The notes below the pieces were generated by a model. The model did not search any database, was not told the DNA's origin, and saw only the letters and a program-made list of their open reading frames with translations. From positions 51,078 to 115,077 of the forward strand of contig NZ_JAUNTJ010000009.1 in assembly GCF_030538755.1 (NCBI RefSeq): a stretch of 64,000 nt of DNA, written 5' to 3'. Of the stretch, positions 24,869 to 34,133 are shown one piece after another. Position 1 is the first letter of the stretch, and each line of letters opens with the position of its first letter. A program made the translations under genes and the position numbers. Origin of the DNA: Paracoccus sp. (in: a-proteobacteria). GTDB lineage: Bacteria; Pseudomonadota; Alphaproteobacteria; Rhodobacterales; Rhodobacteraceae.

Positions 24869-26296
24869 ATGTGGACCACCGCTCTTGTCTTTGCGCATTA
24901 TACCATTGCCACGCTGATCGTGATCCGCGTCTTGCTGCGACCGGGGCTGGAGCCGCCGGCGCGGCTGGCCTGGGTGCTGATGGTCGAGGCGTTGCCGGTG
25001 GTCGGGATCGGGGCCTATGTGCTGTTCGGCGAGGTGCGTCTGCGCCGGGCCGAGGTGCAGCGCATGGCCGATGTCCGTGACAGCCTGACCGGGCGCTGGC
25101 AGGTCAGTCCGCAGCGGGTGGAGGTCGCGCCCGCCGCAGAACGCGCGGTGATCGACACCAACCGCGCCGTTGGCGGCATGTATGCGGTGCGGGGCAATGC
25201 CTTGCGTCTGCTGGCCGAGGATGACAGCGCCATTGCCGATCTGGTCGCGGCCATCGACGCGGCGCGCGACCATGTGCATCTGCTGTTCTATATCTGGCTG
25301 CCTGACACCAGCGGCGCGCAGGTTGCCGCAGCCGCTGCCCGTGCGGCGGCGCGCGGTGTGGCGGTGCGGGTGATCGTGGATGCGCTGGGGTCGCGGTTGC
25401 TGGTGCGGTCGTCCTTGTGGCGGGAAATGCGCGACGCCGGAGCGGATTGCGTGACGGCGTTTCCTGTCGGGATACCTCTGGTGTCCATGCTGTTTCGGCG
25501 GCTGGACGTGCGCAACCACCGCAAGGTGGTGGTGATCGACAACCGGTTGGCATTCAGCGGCAGCCGCAATTGCGCGGACAAGGCTTTCGCGATCAAGCCC
25601 CGCTTTGCCCCGTGGATCGACATTCTGGTCGAGTTGCGCGGCCCGGCTGTGCGGCAGATGCAGGCGATCTTTCTGGCCGACTGGATGAGCTATACCGGCC
25701 GCGATCTGGGTGACATGCTGGAAATGGTGGACAGCGCCGCCGATCCGGGGGCCACCGTGCAGGCGGTTGCCACCGGGCCTGACCGGCGCGAGGGCAGTAT
25801 CGGCGATTGCCTGACGACGATGATCTATGCCGCGCGCGAACGGATCGTCATCACCACGCCCTATTATGTGCCCGATGCCGCGCTGGATACTGCGATCCGG
25901 TCAGCGGCGCGGCGGGGGGTGCAGGTGACGATGGTTCTGCCCGAACGCAATGATTCGCTGATCGTCGGCGCGACCAGTCAGATATTCTATCACGGGCTGA
26001 TCGAGGCCGGTGTGCGGCTGATGCTGTTTCAGCCCGGCCTGCTGCACGCCAAGATCATGTCGGTGGACGGGCAGATGGCCATGATCGGCAGCGCCAATCT
26101 GGATCGCCGCAGCTTTGAACTGAATTACGAGATGAACATGCTGGTCGTCGATCCGGGCTTTGTCGCGGCGCTGGATGACCGGCAGGCCAGCTATCTGGAC
26201 CGTGCCCGCAGCGTCACGCTGGACGAGGTGCGCGGCTGGTCGCGCATCCGCCGTATCCGCAACAACCTGCTGGCGCTGGCCTCGCCTTTGTTATGA
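24869..26296 (+). CDS. cls: Cardiolipin synthase (phospholipase D family)
   Basis: The 475-residue membrane enzyme joins two phosphatidylglycerol molecules (or PG with another donor) to make cardiolipin. Two N-terminal helices (residues 4-26 and 33-55) anchor it. Two HKD motifs are present: [18 protein letters not shown] (about residue 212) and [20 protein letters not shown] (about residue 393). Divergent from accD. pgsA, which makes the PG precursor, is elsewhere in this window at 53.9 kb. Confidence 0.92.
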   Translation: MWTTALVFAHYTIATLIVIRVLLRPGLEPPARLAWVLMVEALPVVGIGAYVLFGEVRLRRAEVQRMADVRDSLTGRWQVSPQRVEVAPAAERAVIDTNRAVGGMYAVRGNALRLLAEDDSAIADLVAAIDAARDHVHLLFYIWLPDTSGAQVAAAAARAAARGVAVRVIVDALGSRLLVRSSLWREMRDAGADCVTAFPVGIPLVSMLFRRLDVRNHRKVVVIDNRLAFSGSRNCADKAFAIKPRFAPWIDILVELRGPAVRQMQAIFLADWMSYTGRDLGDMLEMVDSAADPGATVQAVATGPDRREGSIGDCLTTMIYAARERIVITTPYYVPDAALDTAIRSAARRGVQVTMVLPERNDSLIVGATSQIFYHGLIEAGVRLMLFQPGLLHAKIMSVDGQMAMIGSANLDRRSFELNYEMNMLVVDPGFVAALDDRQASYLDRARSVTLDEVRGWSRIRRIRNNLLALASPLL

Positions 26297-26357
26297 GGTG
26301 GTGCGGCATACTGTCCCGCCGATACCGCCCTGCCGCGATGGAAAGGATGATCGTCTG

Positions 26358-26654
26358 ATGAGCAAACCAACCGCTTTCACCCCGGACGAAGCCAAGGCCC
26401 GGATGCCGGACGTGCCCGGATGGGCGCTGTCCGACGATGGCCGCGCGATCAGCCGCGAATGGCAGGTCAAAGGGTTCCTGACCGCGCAGGGGCTGGCAAT
26501 GCTGGCCGGTGCCGTGGGCGAGGCGCGAAACCACCACCCCGATATTGCCTATGGCTGGGGCCGGTGTCAGGTCACATTCACCAGCCATGACGCGGGCGGG
26601 CTGACCGGGCGCGATTTCGACTGCGCTGCCCGCATCAACGCCGTGCTGGACTAG
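26358..26654 (+). CDS. phhB: 4a-hydroxytetrahydrobiopterin dehydratase
   Basis: A 98-residue pterin-4a-carbinolamine dehydratase, which recycles the oxidised pterin cofactor after aromatic amino-acid hydroxylation. The active-site pattern EARNHHPDIAYGWGRCQVTF (about residues 55-74) with its adjacent histidines, and a later His before DAGGLTGRD, follow the PCD signature. The frame is open into cls but the ATG at 26358 gives the normal family length and is preceded by GAAAGGA. No phenylalanine hydroxylase is nearby, so a role in molybdopterin or other pterin recycling is also possible. Confidence 0.9.
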   Translation: MSKPTAFTPDEAKARMPDVPGWALSDDGRAISREWQVKGFLTAQGLAMLAGAVGEARNHHPDIAYGWGRCQVTFTSHDAGGLTGRDFDCAARINAVLD

Positions 26655-26715
26655 CGCCCTTGCCCCTGTCGCCCGGCTTGATTATCGAAGGTCAGGTTAA
26701 AATTTGGGGCCAGAC

Positions 26716-28449
26716 ATGACAAACCAGCGCTTTGACAAATCCCGCCTTCCCAGCCGGCATGTGACCGAAGGCCCTGCGCGCGCGCCGCATCGGTCGTATT
26801 TCTATGCCATGGGCATTTCCGAAGACGAGATCCATTCCCCCTGGGTCGGCGTGGCAACCTGCTGGAACGAAGCGGCACCGTGCAACATCGCGCTGGCCCG
26901 TCAGGCGCAATCGGTGAAACAGGGCGTGAAAAAGGGCGGCGGATGCCCGCGCGAGTTTACCACCATCACCGTCACCGACGGCATTGCGATGGGGCACGAA
27001 GGGATGCGGTCGTCGCTGGCGTCGCGCGATGCGATTGCCGACACGGTGGAACTGACCATGCGCGGGCATTGCTATGACGCGCTGGTCGGTCTTGCGGGCT
27101 GCGATAAATCGCTGCCGGGCATGATGATGGCGATGGTGCGGCTGAACGTGCCGTCGGTGTTCATCTATGGCGGCTCGATCCTGCCGGGCAAGCTGAACGG
27201 CAAGGATGTCGTCGTGCAGGACGTGTTCGAGGCCGTGGGCCAGCACGCAGCGGGCAATATGTCTGATGCGGAACTGGAAATTCTGGAACGTGTGGCCTGC
27301 CCCTCGGCCGGGGCCTGCGGCGGGCAATATACCGCCAACACCATGGCCTGCGTGTCCGAGGCGATCGGTCTGGCGCTGATGAACAGCTCGGGGATGCCCG
27401 CGCCCTATGAATCGCGCGACAGCTATGGTCTGGCCTCGGGCGAGGCGGTGATGAACCTGATCGAACGTAACATCCGCGCCCGCGACGTGGTGACGCGCAA
27501 ATCACTGGAAAACGCCGCGCGGGTGGTGGCCTGCACTGGCGGGTCCACCAATGCCGGTCTGCACCTGCCCGCCATCGCGCATGAAGCGGGGATCGACTTT
27601 GACCTGTTCGATGTCTGCGACATTTTCCGCGACACGCCCTATTTCGTGAACCTGCGTCCCGGCGGCGATTATGTCGCCAAGGATCTGTATGAGGCAGGCG
27701 GCGTGCCGGTCGTCATGCGCGAATTGCGCAAGGCGGGGCTGCTGCACGAAGACTGCATGACCGCCAGCGGCAAGACCATCGGCGAGGAACTGGATCTGGT
27801 CACGCGCGAGGCGGATGGCAAGATCATCCACCCGGTGGAAACCCCGATCACCAAGACCGGCGGTGTTGTCGGCCTGCGTGGCAACCTTGCCCCCGAAGGT
27901 GCAATCGTCAAGGTCGCGGGGATGAAGCCCGAAGAACAGGTCTTCACCGGTCCCGCCCGCGTGTTCGAATGCGAGGAAGAAGCCTTTGAGGCCGTGCAAA
28001 AGCGGGGCTACAAGGAAGGCGAGGTCATCGTGATCCGCAACGAAGGCCCCGCTGGCGGCCCCGGTATGCGCGAGATGCTGGCCACAACGGCGGCTCTGTC
28101 GGGGCAGGGCATGGGCAAAAAGGTGGCGCTGATTACCGATGGCCGCTTTTCCGGCGCGACGCGCGGGTTCTGCGTCGGTCACGTCGGGCCGGAATCGGCG
28201 CATGGCGGGCCGATTGCGCTGTTACGCGATGGTGATGTCATCACCATCGACGCGGTGAAGGGTGAAATCAGCGTCGATCTGTCGGATGACGAACTGGCCG
28301 CGCGCAAGGCTGACTGGAAAGGTCCGCGCGCGACCGATTACGCATCCGGCGCGCTGTGGAAATATGCCAGGCTGGTTGGCGGGGCGCGGTTCGGGGCTGT
28401 GACCCATCCGGGGGCCGAGGCCGAAACGCATATCTACATGGACCAGTAA
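26716..28449 (+). CDS. ilvD: Dihydroxy-acid dehydratase
   Basis: The 577-residue Fe-S enzyme dehydrates 2,3-dihydroxy-isovalerate and its methylvalerate homologue in valine, leucine and isoleucine synthesis. Cluster and active-site sequences are visible: [12 protein letters not shown] (about residues 121-132), [16 protein letters not shown] (about residue 195) and [18 protein letters not shown] near residue 477 with the catalytic Ser loop. ATG 26716 is used rather than the upstream TTG at 26704. Five bases after the stop the next gene starts, so a three-gene operon is likely. Confidence 0.95.
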   Translation: MTNQRFDKSRLPSRHVTEGPARAPHRSYFYAMGISEDEIHSPWVGVATCWNEAAPCNIALARQAQSVKQGVKKGGGCPREFTTITVTDGIAMGHEGMRSSLASRDAIADTVELTMRGHCYDALVGLAGCDKSLPGMMMAMVRLNVPSVFIYGGSILPGKLNGKDVVVQDVFEAVGQHAAGNMSDAELEILERVACPSAGACGGQYTANTMACVSEAIGLALMNSSGMPAPYESRDSYGLASGEAVMNLIERNIRARDVVTRKSLENAARVVACTGGSTNAGLHLPAIAHEAGIDFDLFDVCDIFRDTPYFVNLRPGGDYVAKDLYEAGGVPVVMRELRKAGLLHEDCMTASGKTIGEELDLVTREADGKIIHPVETPITKTGGVVGLRGNLAPEGAIVKVAGMKPEEQVFTGPARVFECEEEAFEAVQKRGYKEGEVIVIRNEGPAGGPGMREMLATTAALSGQGMGKKVALITDGRFSGATRGFCVGHVGPESAHGGPIALLRDGDVITIDAVKGEISVDLSDDELAARKADWKGPRATDYASGALWKYARLVGGARFGAVTHPGAEAETHIYMDQ

Positions 28450-28454
28450 CCCTG

Positions 28455-29249
28455 ATGGCGGGGCGCGAACAGGGATGGTTGGCGCGACTGTCGCGCCGGC
28501 GCGCGGCGCGCGACTGGGCCTTGCTGGCCCAGACCGCCCCGCAGATGCGCCGGGGCGAGGTCAGCCGCGCCCTGCGCGACGAAGCCCGGCTGCTGCAACG
28601 CAGCCTGCGCGACTTTTTGCGGGCGACCAGCCCCCGGTCTCAGGTCGCGCAGGAAACGCTGGGCACGCTGGACCTGCCCGACGATACCGACTGGCGCTGG
28701 CGTCCGACGCTGATGGCGGCGCGGACGTGGCGGCTGGGTCTGGCCGCGCCCGACAGCGGGCGGCGGCTGGGGCAGGAAATGCGCATCTGGCATGACGGCG
28801 GGGCGGGGGCGCCGCTGATCCTGCGCCAGACGGCGAATATCGGCACGACCGACCTTGCGCCCTTTGGGGTGGTGCTGGAAAGTTTCGGCTTTGCCGGCAG
28901 CTATGTCTCGCTGACCTTTGATCTGCCGCCGGAATCCGCGCAGGGGCTGACCCGCAGCCATATCCTGCGGATCGAGGCGCAGATCGGTGCCGAATCCGAG
29001 GGGCAGGGGCTGATGGCCCGGCTGAACATCACCCACGGCCCGAATACCGATACCGTCACGCTGCCGATGCACCCGCCCGGCCCCGGCCCGGCCGAGGTGC
29101 AGGTGGCAGAGTTCGATCTGTCGGATCTGCCGATCAACGAAACCCAGATCAGCAAGCTGTGGCTGGATCTGATTCTGGATCATCCGCGCATGAACGTGCT
29201 GCATCTGCGCGATCTGATCGTATCGCGCCACCGCCGCGCCGCGCTGTAA
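28455..29249 (+). CDS. Conserved Rhodobacteraceae protein, DUF6478-like
   Basis: A 264-residue soluble protein without signal peptide. The N-terminal 65 residues are Arg-rich and helical (RRRAARDWALLAQTAPQMRRG); the rest is predicted beta-rich, with LRQTANIGTTDLAPFGVV, SYVSLTFDLP and LWLDLILDHPRMNVLHLRDL near the end, which recalls a beta-sandwich carbohydrate-binding or lectin-like fold. Function is not known. It follows ilvD by five bases and precedes another hypothetical by ten, so it is in the ilvD transcript. The DUF number is from memory of the family and should be taken as likely, not certain. Confidence 0.75.
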   Translation: MAGREQGWLARLSRRRAARDWALLAQTAPQMRRGEVSRALRDEARLLQRSLRDFLRATSPRSQVAQETLGTLDLPDDTDWRWRPTLMAARTWRLGLAAPDSGRRLGQEMRIWHDGGAGAPLILRQTANIGTTDLAPFGVVLESFGFAGSYVSLTFDLPPESAQGLTRSHILRIEAQIGAESEGQGLMARLNITHGPNTDTVTLPMHPPGPGPAEVQVAEFDLSDLPINETQISKLWLDLILDHPRMNVLHLRDLIVSRHRRAAL

Positions 29250-29259
29250 AGGGGAACCG

Positions 29260-29652
29260 ATGGACGAAGAAAGCGCCACCTTCGTTTCGCTGGGGCTGAC
29301 CGGCGGGCAATGGGCAGGTCAGTTGCGCGCTGATGCGGAACCTCAGCGGGTGTTGTTGCTGCATCTGGGGCAGGCAGTCGCGCAGGCGCAGGTTTCCCCC
29401 GCCGGGCCGGGCGAATGGCGGGTTGTGGCGGATGTGCCGCCCGCAGTGCTGACCGATGGCTGCCACAACCTGCTGCTGGTGGCCGATCAGGGCACCGGGG
29501 ATGATCCGCCCCAGCCCGGCGCAACCCGCATCGCGGCGCTGCCCATTGCGGCCGGCGCGGCCCTGGATGACGACCTGCGCGCCGAAATCGAATTGCTGCG
29601 GGCCGAGATGGAGATCATCAAGGCCGAGTTGCGCCGCATGGCGCGCGGTTAG
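29260..29652 (+). CDS. Hypothetical protein with C-terminal coiled coil
   Basis: A 130-residue cytoplasmic protein. Residues 1-95 look like a small beta-sandwich (VLLLHLGQAV, EWRVVADVPPAVL, HNLLLVADQGTG); residues 100-128 form a charged heptad-type helix (DDDLRAEIELLRAEMEIIKA) that should make a coiled coil. No family could be named. Its tight link to the DUF6478-like gene suggests the two products act together, possibly as partners through the coiled coil. Confidence 0.7.
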   Translation: MDEESATFVSLGLTGGQWAGQLRADAEPQRVLLLHLGQAVAQAQVSPAGPGEWRVVADVPPAVLTDGCHNLLLVADQGTGDDPPQPGATRIAALPIAAGAALDDDLRAEIELLRAEMEIIKAELRRMARG

Positions 29653-29670
29653 GCCGGGGCCGAACGGTTT

Positions 29671-29704
29671 CGCCCAAAGATGCGTATTTGGGCAAACAGG
29701 AAGC
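29671..29704 (+). repeat. REP-like intergenic element, copy A
   Basis: The stretch holds TGCGTATTTGGGCAAACAGG followed by AAGC at 29681-29704 and can fold GCCCAAA against TTTGGGC. It differs from copy B (44091-44124) at only three of 34 positions, and lies 18 bases after a stop codon. Confidence 0.7.
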
Positions 29705-29711
29705 CATGTGG

Positions 29712-29729
29712 GTGTCACACGGCTGACAC
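29712..29729. promoter_or_regulatory. Palindrome upstream of nspC
   Basis: GTGTCA-N6-TGACAC is a perfect six-base inverted repeat about 65 bases before the nspC start. Its size and place fit an operator for a dimeric regulator; the protein is unknown. Confidence 0.4.
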
Positions 29730-29794
29730 GATTGCTTGCGAAATGCAAAGCGGATGGCTATATCCGGCCTTTCCCATTTTCCTTGCGGGGTGCC

Positions 29795-30901
29795 ATGACC
29801 GATTTGCAAACGCCCTACTATCTGATCGACAAGGCCCGGCTGCGGCGGAACATGGAACTGGTCGCACGGCTGCGCGAGGCATCGGGGGCCAAGGCTCTGC
29901 TGGCGTTGAAATGTTTCGCCACATGGTCGGTGTTCGATTTTATGCGCCCGTTCATGGATGGCACCACCTCGTCATCGCTGTTCGAACTGCGGCTGGGGCG
30001 TGAGGAGTTCGGGGGCGAAACCCATGCCTATTCCGTCGCTTGGGCCGATCACGAGATCGACGAGGCGTTGGGCTATGCCGACAAGATCATCTTCAACAGT
30101 CTGGGGCAGCTTGATCGTTTCGGTGACAAGGCGGCGGCGCGCGGCATTGCCATGGGGCTGCGGCTGAACCCGCGCTTTTCGACCAGCGGGTTTGATCTGG
30201 CCGATCCGGCGCGTCCGTTCAGCCGTCTGGGCGAATGGGATGCGGCGCGGCTGGAAAAGGCGCTGGACCGGATCAGCGGCGTGATGATCCACTATAACTG
30301 CGAAAACGGCGATTTCGATCTGTTCGATCAGCAGCTTGCCCGGATCGAGGCGGAGTTCGGCGCGATCCTGTCGCGGCTGGATTGGGTCAGCCTTGGTGGC
30401 GGTATCCATTTCACCGGCGAGGGCTATCCCCTGGACCGGCTGGCGGCGCGGCTGCGTGAATTTGCGGATCGCCACGGCGTTCAGGTCTATCTGGAGCCGG
30501 GCGAGGCCAGCATCACCAACTCTGCCTCGCTGGAGGTCAGCGTGCTGGACCTGATCCACAATGGCCGGGACGTGGCCATCGTGGACAGCTCGACCGAGGC
30601 GCATATGCTGGATCTGCTGATCTATCGTCAGGATGCCAGGCTGCCGCATCACGGCGAACATGAATATCAGATCGCCGGAAAGACCTGTCTGGCGGGCGAC
30701 ATCTTTGGCACCGCGCGGTTCGATGCGCCGCTGGCGGTGGGCGACCGGATCAGCATTGCGGATGCCGCCGGTTACACCATGGTCAAGAAGAACTGGTTCA
30801 ACGGCGTGGCCATGCCCGCCATCGCCATCCGCGATGAGGACGGGTCGATCCGCCTTGTGCGCCAGTTCACCTATGACGATTACAAGGGCAGCCTGTCGTG
30901 A
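29795..30901 (+). CDS. nspC: Carboxynorspermidine / carboxyspermidine decarboxylase
   Basis: The 368-residue PLP enzyme removes CO2 from carboxy(nor)spermidine, the last step of the non-canonical spermidine route used by many alphaproteobacteria and vibrios. It has the alanine-racemase/ornithine-decarboxylase fold: the PLP lysine is K39 in LLALKCFATW, then GGIHFTGEGYPLDRL, and the C-terminal LAGDIFGTARFD and AAGYTMVKKNWFNG. It overlaps the partner dehydrogenase gene, which confirms the pathway. ATG 29795 fits the conserved N-terminus TPYYLIDK. Confidence 0.93.
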   Translation: MTDLQTPYYLIDKARLRRNMELVARLREASGAKALLALKCFATWSVFDFMRPFMDGTTSSSLFELRLGREEFGGETHAYSVAWADHEIDEALGYADKIIFNSLGQLDRFGDKAAARGIAMGLRLNPRFSTSGFDLADPARPFSRLGEWDAARLEKALDRISGVMIHYNCENGDFDLFDQQLARIEAEFGAILSRLDWVSLGGGIHFTGEGYPLDRLAARLREFADRHGVQVYLEPGEASITNSASLEVSVLDLIHNGRDVAIVDSSTEAHMLDLLIYRQDARLPHHGEHEYQIAGKTCLAGDIFGTARFDAPLAVGDRISIADAAGYTMVKKNWFNGVAMPAIAIRDEDGSIRLVRQFTYDDYKGSLS

Positions 30902-30936
30902 CTGCCCCCAACTCTGCCACCGGGAAGGAGACGGGC

Positions 30937-32172
30937 TTGGCCGACACCAACAAGAAGAATGTCCTGATTATCGGCGCGGGCGGCGTGGCGCAGGTCACGG
31001 CGCATAAGGTCGCGCAATGGGCCGCCGAGTTCGGCGAGCTGCACATCGCCAGCCGCACCCGCAAAAAGGCCGATGCGATCATCGCCGGCCTGCGCGAAAA
31101 GGGGCACGATATGCCCTTTGTCTCGCACAGTCTGGATGCGATGGACAGCGATGCGGTGGCGGCGCTGATAAAGCGGCTGGATGCGAAAATCTGCATCAAC
31201 GTCGGTTCGGCCTTTGTGAACATGACCGTGCTGCAAGGCTGCATCGAGACCAAATGCGCCTATATCGACACCGCCATTCACGAAGACCCGGCCAAGATTT
31301 GCGAAACGCCGCCGTGGTATGCCAATTATGAATGGAAGCGGCGCGGGGATGTGGAAAAGGCCGGGATGACCGCCATTCTTGGTGCCGGTTTCGATCCGGG
31401 CGTCGTCAACGCCTATGCCCGTTTTGCCGAGGACGAGTATTTCGACAAGATCGAATCCATCGACATCGTGGACATCAACGCGGGCAGCCATGGCCGCTAT
31501 TTCGCGACGAATTTCGACCCCGAGATCAACTTCCGCGAGTTTACCGGCACGGTTTATGCGTGGCAGGGCGGCAAATGGACCGAGAACAAGATGTTCGAGG
31601 TCGGGCGTGAATGGGATCTGCCGGTCGTGGGCAAGCAGACCGCCTATATGTCCGGCCATGACGAGGTTCACAGCCTGTCGAACCGCTATAAGGATGCGGA
31701 TGTGCGGTTCTGGATGGGCTTTGGCGCGCATTACATCAATGTCTTTACGGTGCTGAAATCGCTGGGGCTTTTGTCGGAACAGCCGGTCAGGACCGCCGAA
31801 GGGCAAGAGGTCGTGCCGCTGAAGCTGGTCAAGGCCGTGCTGCCCGATCCGGCCAGCCTTGCGCCCGATTACACCGGCAAGACCTGCATCGGCACGCAGG
31901 TGCGCGGCAGTCTGAACGGTCAGCCGGGCGAGGTGTTCGTTTACAACGTCGCCGACCACAAAGAGGCGTATAACGAGGTTGGCTCGCAGGGGATCAGCTA
32001 TACCGCCGGGGTGCCTCCGGTTGCGGCGGCGATCCTGATTGCGCGCGGCGTGTGGGATGTGAAACGCATGGTCAATGTCGAAGACCTGCCGGCGCGGCCC
32101 TTCCTTGAGCTGCTGGGCGAAATGGGTCTGCCCAGCCGGGTTATCGACGCCACGGGCGATCATCCGATCTGA
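30937..32172 (+). CDS. Carboxynorspermidine dehydrogenase (saccharopine dehydrogenase family)
   Basis: The 411-residue NADPH enzyme condenses L-aspartate semialdehyde with a diamine (putrescine or diaminopropane) to give carboxy(nor)spermidine. The N-terminal Rossmann loop is VLIIGAGGVAQVTAHK; INVGSAFVNMTVLQGC, AILGAGFDPGVVNAYA and DINAGSHGRYF follow as in the Lys1-like family. A TTG at 30937 is preferred because AAGGAG lies six bases upstream; a GTG at 30898 overlapping the nspC stop (GTGA) would add 13 residues and cannot be excluded. A terminator follows. Confidence 0.9.
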   Translation: MADTNKKNVLIIGAGGVAQVTAHKVAQWAAEFGELHIASRTRKKADAIIAGLREKGHDMPFVSHSLDAMDSDAVAALIKRLDAKICINVGSAFVNMTVLQGCIETKCAYIDTAIHEDPAKICETPPWYANYEWKRRGDVEKAGMTAILGAGFDPGVVNAYARFAEDEYFDKIESIDIVDINAGSHGRYFATNFDPEINFREFTGTVYAWQGGKWTENKMFEVGREWDLPVVGKQTAYMSGHDEVHSLSNRYKDADVRFWMGFGAHYINVFTVLKSLGLLSEQPVRTAEGQEVVPLKLVKAVLPDPASLAPDYTGKTCIGTQVRGSLNGQPGEVFVYNVADHKEAYNEVGSQGISYTAGVPPVAAAILIARGVWDVKRMVNVEDLPARPFLELLGEMGLPSRVIDATGDHPI

Positions 32173-32200
32173 CCTTTTCGGCAGGTTATCAAAAAACAAT

Positions 32201-32231
32201 CGGGGCACCCGGAACGGCGGTGCCCCGTTTG
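32201..32231 (+). terminator. Terminator after the polyamine operon
   Basis: CGGGGCACC pairs with GGTGCCCCG around CGGAACGGC, then TTTGCGTTTG. It is preceded by an A-run at 32191-32196. Confidence 0.82.
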
Positions 32232-32280
32232 CGTTTGTTCGCGAACCAAAGCGGCTGAACCGCTTGGTCAGGGGGGTATC

Positions 32281-33516
32281 ATGCCGGGTGCAATTCACAA
32301 TTTTCCTGTTTTCCGTCAGCAAGAGGACAAGCCGCGGAGCGTCGCGAACTGGGCCGTCATCGGCATTTTCCTGATTATGGCCTTTTCCGCCGTGGCGGCG
32401 GCGCGCGATTTTCTGATGCCGGTCACGCTGGCGCTGCTGCTGTTTTTCGTCTTCACGCCGTTGCGGCGCTTTGCGCAGCGGCGCGGCATTCCTGACGGGA
32501 TCACCGCGGCCGTGGTGACGCTGGGTATTCTGGCGACGGTAATCGTTCTTGCCTATGCCGCGTCCGGGCCGATCAACCGCGCGGCGGAAAACTTGCCCAC
32601 GATCAGCGACCGGCTGGAACAAAAATTCGAATCCGTGCAGGAATCCTTCCGCAAGGTTCAAGAGGCGGCCGAGCGGATCGACGGTGCCACCACGGTCGCG
32701 AACAATAGCGGCGAAGGCACCACGATCACCATCGAACAGTCGCAGGAAACCACGCTGGGGTCGGTGGTGAAATTCACGCCCTCGCTGCTAAGTCAGATCG
32801 TGTTCACGCTGTTTCTGCTGTTCTTCATGATCGCCAGCGGCGATCTGCTGTATCTGAAAATCGTGCAGAGCTTTGACACCATGCGCGACAAGCGCACCGC
32901 CTATCTGGCCCTGCGCGAGATCGAGGACAGCCTGGGCAATTATCTGGGCGCCATCACCATCATCAACGCCTGCCTTGGCATCGCCGTCGGGACGCTGATG
33001 TGGGCCTGGGGGATGCCCGCGCCGCTGCTGTTCGGGGTCGGGGCGTTTCTGCTGAACTTTATCCCCTATCTGGGGTCGATCACCGGCATCGTCATTTCGA
33101 CGATTGTCGCGCTGGTGGTGATGCCTGATCTGTTCACGCCGCTGATGGTCGGGCTTAGCTATCTGGCGCTGACCTCGCTGGAAGGGCAGTTGATAACCCC
33201 TTATTTCGTATCGCGCCGCTTGCAGATGAATGCGGTCGTGGTGTTTCTGGCGGTGGCGCTGTGGGCGTGGCTGTGGTCGGTGCTGGGCATGGTGATCGCG
33301 GTGCCGGTTCTGGTGGTGCTGCGGGTGCTGGCCGAACACATCCCCGGCTGGCAAAAGTTCGGCAACTTCCTTGCCGGCGAAGACCCGCCCGCGCTGGAAG
33401 ACGAAGACGAAGAAGAAGCCCGCGATCTGGTCGAAGCGGGGGCAGGGGCCGAAGATGCCAAGGACGCTGCCGATGCGACCCAATCGCTGGATGGCCCGCA
33501 GCCGGCAGGCGGCTGA
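32281..33516 (+). CDS. AI-2E family transporter (PerM/YdiK type permease)
   Basis: A 411-residue inner-membrane protein with about eight hydrophobic helices: two near residues 22-68, one at 80-95, a soluble periplasmic loop with a coiled-coil stretch (ENLPTISDRLEQKFESVQES), then the conserved second half with FNFIPYLG-type LNFIPYLGSITG, EGQLITPYFVSRRLQMNAVV and VIAVPVLVVLRVL. The last 40 residues are an acidic cytoplasmic tail (ALEDEDEEEARD). Members have been linked to AI-2 export or sodium/proton exchange; which applies here is unknown. Confidence 0.88.
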   Translation: MPGAIHNFPVFRQQEDKPRSVANWAVIGIFLIMAFSAVAAARDFLMPVTLALLLFFVFTPLRRFAQRRGIPDGITAAVVTLGILATVIVLAYAASGPINRAAENLPTISDRLEQKFESVQESFRKVQEAAERIDGATTVANNSGEGTTITIEQSQETTLGSVVKFTPSLLSQIVFTLFLLFFMIASGDLLYLKIVQSFDTMRDKRTAYLALREIEDSLGNYLGAITIINACLGIAVGTLMWAWGMPAPLLFGVGAFLLNFIPYLGSITGIVISTIVALVVMPDLFTPLMVGLSYLALTSLEGQLITPYFVSRRLQMNAVVVFLAVALWAWLWSVLGMVIAVPVLVVLRVLAEHIPGWQKFGNFLAGEDPPALEDEDEEEARDLVEAGAGAEDAKDAADATQSLDGPQPAGG

Positions 33517-33576
33517 GGGCGCACTTGACCTGTGGCGCCGCTGCTGTGACGCTGGCGGCATGAAGGAGGATATACG

Positions 33577-33981
33577 ATGACACCCAACTTCCCCCGTGGC
33601 GCGGCCCGGATCTCTGCCGCGCTGGTGCTGGCGGTTATGGTCGCGGCTGGCGGTGCGACAGCGCAGACGGCCCCTGCTGCCGCGCAACAGGATGGCGGCG
33701 CGCCTGCTGCGGTCGCCGACAGTGCCGCCCCCGCTGCGGCTGAACCCGTGGTGCAGGGTAATGACGATTCGTCAGGCGTTGCCGAACCCGCGACCGAGCC
33801 GCAAGTGACCCAAGGCGACGGCACCGCGCCCGATGCGTCCAGCAGCACAGGCTGGACCGGCGGCCCGGGCGGGTCGCTGATCGGCACCAACCCGCAGGGT
33901 GCGGTGACTGAATCGGTGACATGGCAACCGCCGACCGCGCGCGGGCTTGATCTGCAAGGGACGCCTGATCCCGTGAACTGA
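33577..33981 (+). CDS. Small secreted Ala/Pro/Thr-rich protein, unknown function
   Basis: A 134-residue protein with a signal peptide (residues 1-28, ALVLAVMVAAGGATA then QTAPA) and a low-complexity, acidic, probably unfolded mature part ending with SLIGTNPQGAVTESVTW and DLQGTPDPVN. No cysteines. A very good AAGGAGGATATAC ribosome site precedes the ATG, and a terminator follows, so it is a real gene. No family recognised; it is likely periplasmic. Confidence 0.75.
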   Translation: MTPNFPRGAARISAALVLAVMVAAGGATAQTAPAAAQQDGGAPAAVADSAAPAAAEPVVQGNDDSSGVAEPATEPQVTQGDGTAPDASSSTGWTGGPGGSLIGTNPQGAVTESVTWQPPTARGLDLQGTPDPVN

Positions 33982-33986
33982 AGCTG

Positions 33987-34012
33987 ACGCCCGCCTCGCG
34001 CGGGCGTTTTTC
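33987..34012 (+). terminator. Terminator after the small secreted protein
   Basis: ACGCCCGC pairs with GCGGGCGT (loop CTCGC) and TTTTTC follows. Confidence 0.82.
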
Positions 34013-34035
34013 ATGGCATCGGCACAGGCAAAAAC

Positions 34036-34131
34036 TGGCGGAAGGGAATGGGAGTCGAACCCACCCGCGACAGGCTCGCTGCCGCAACCGGATTTGAAGT
34101 CCGGCCGCCCCACCGGGGACGATTCCCTTCC
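34036..34131 (-). tRNA. selC: tRNA-Sec (anticodon TCA)
   Basis: A 96-base tRNA with encoded CCA. The long eight-base acceptor GGAAGGGA/TCCCTTCC, an extended D stem, a large variable arm (GCGGCAGCGAGCC with CTGTCGC region) and the anticodon TCA at 34095-34097 are diagnostic of selenocysteine tRNA. It is on the same strand as selB and starts two bases after the selB stop, so it is probably cut out of the formate dehydrogenase operon transcript. Confidence 0.97.
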
Positions 34132-34133
34132 AT

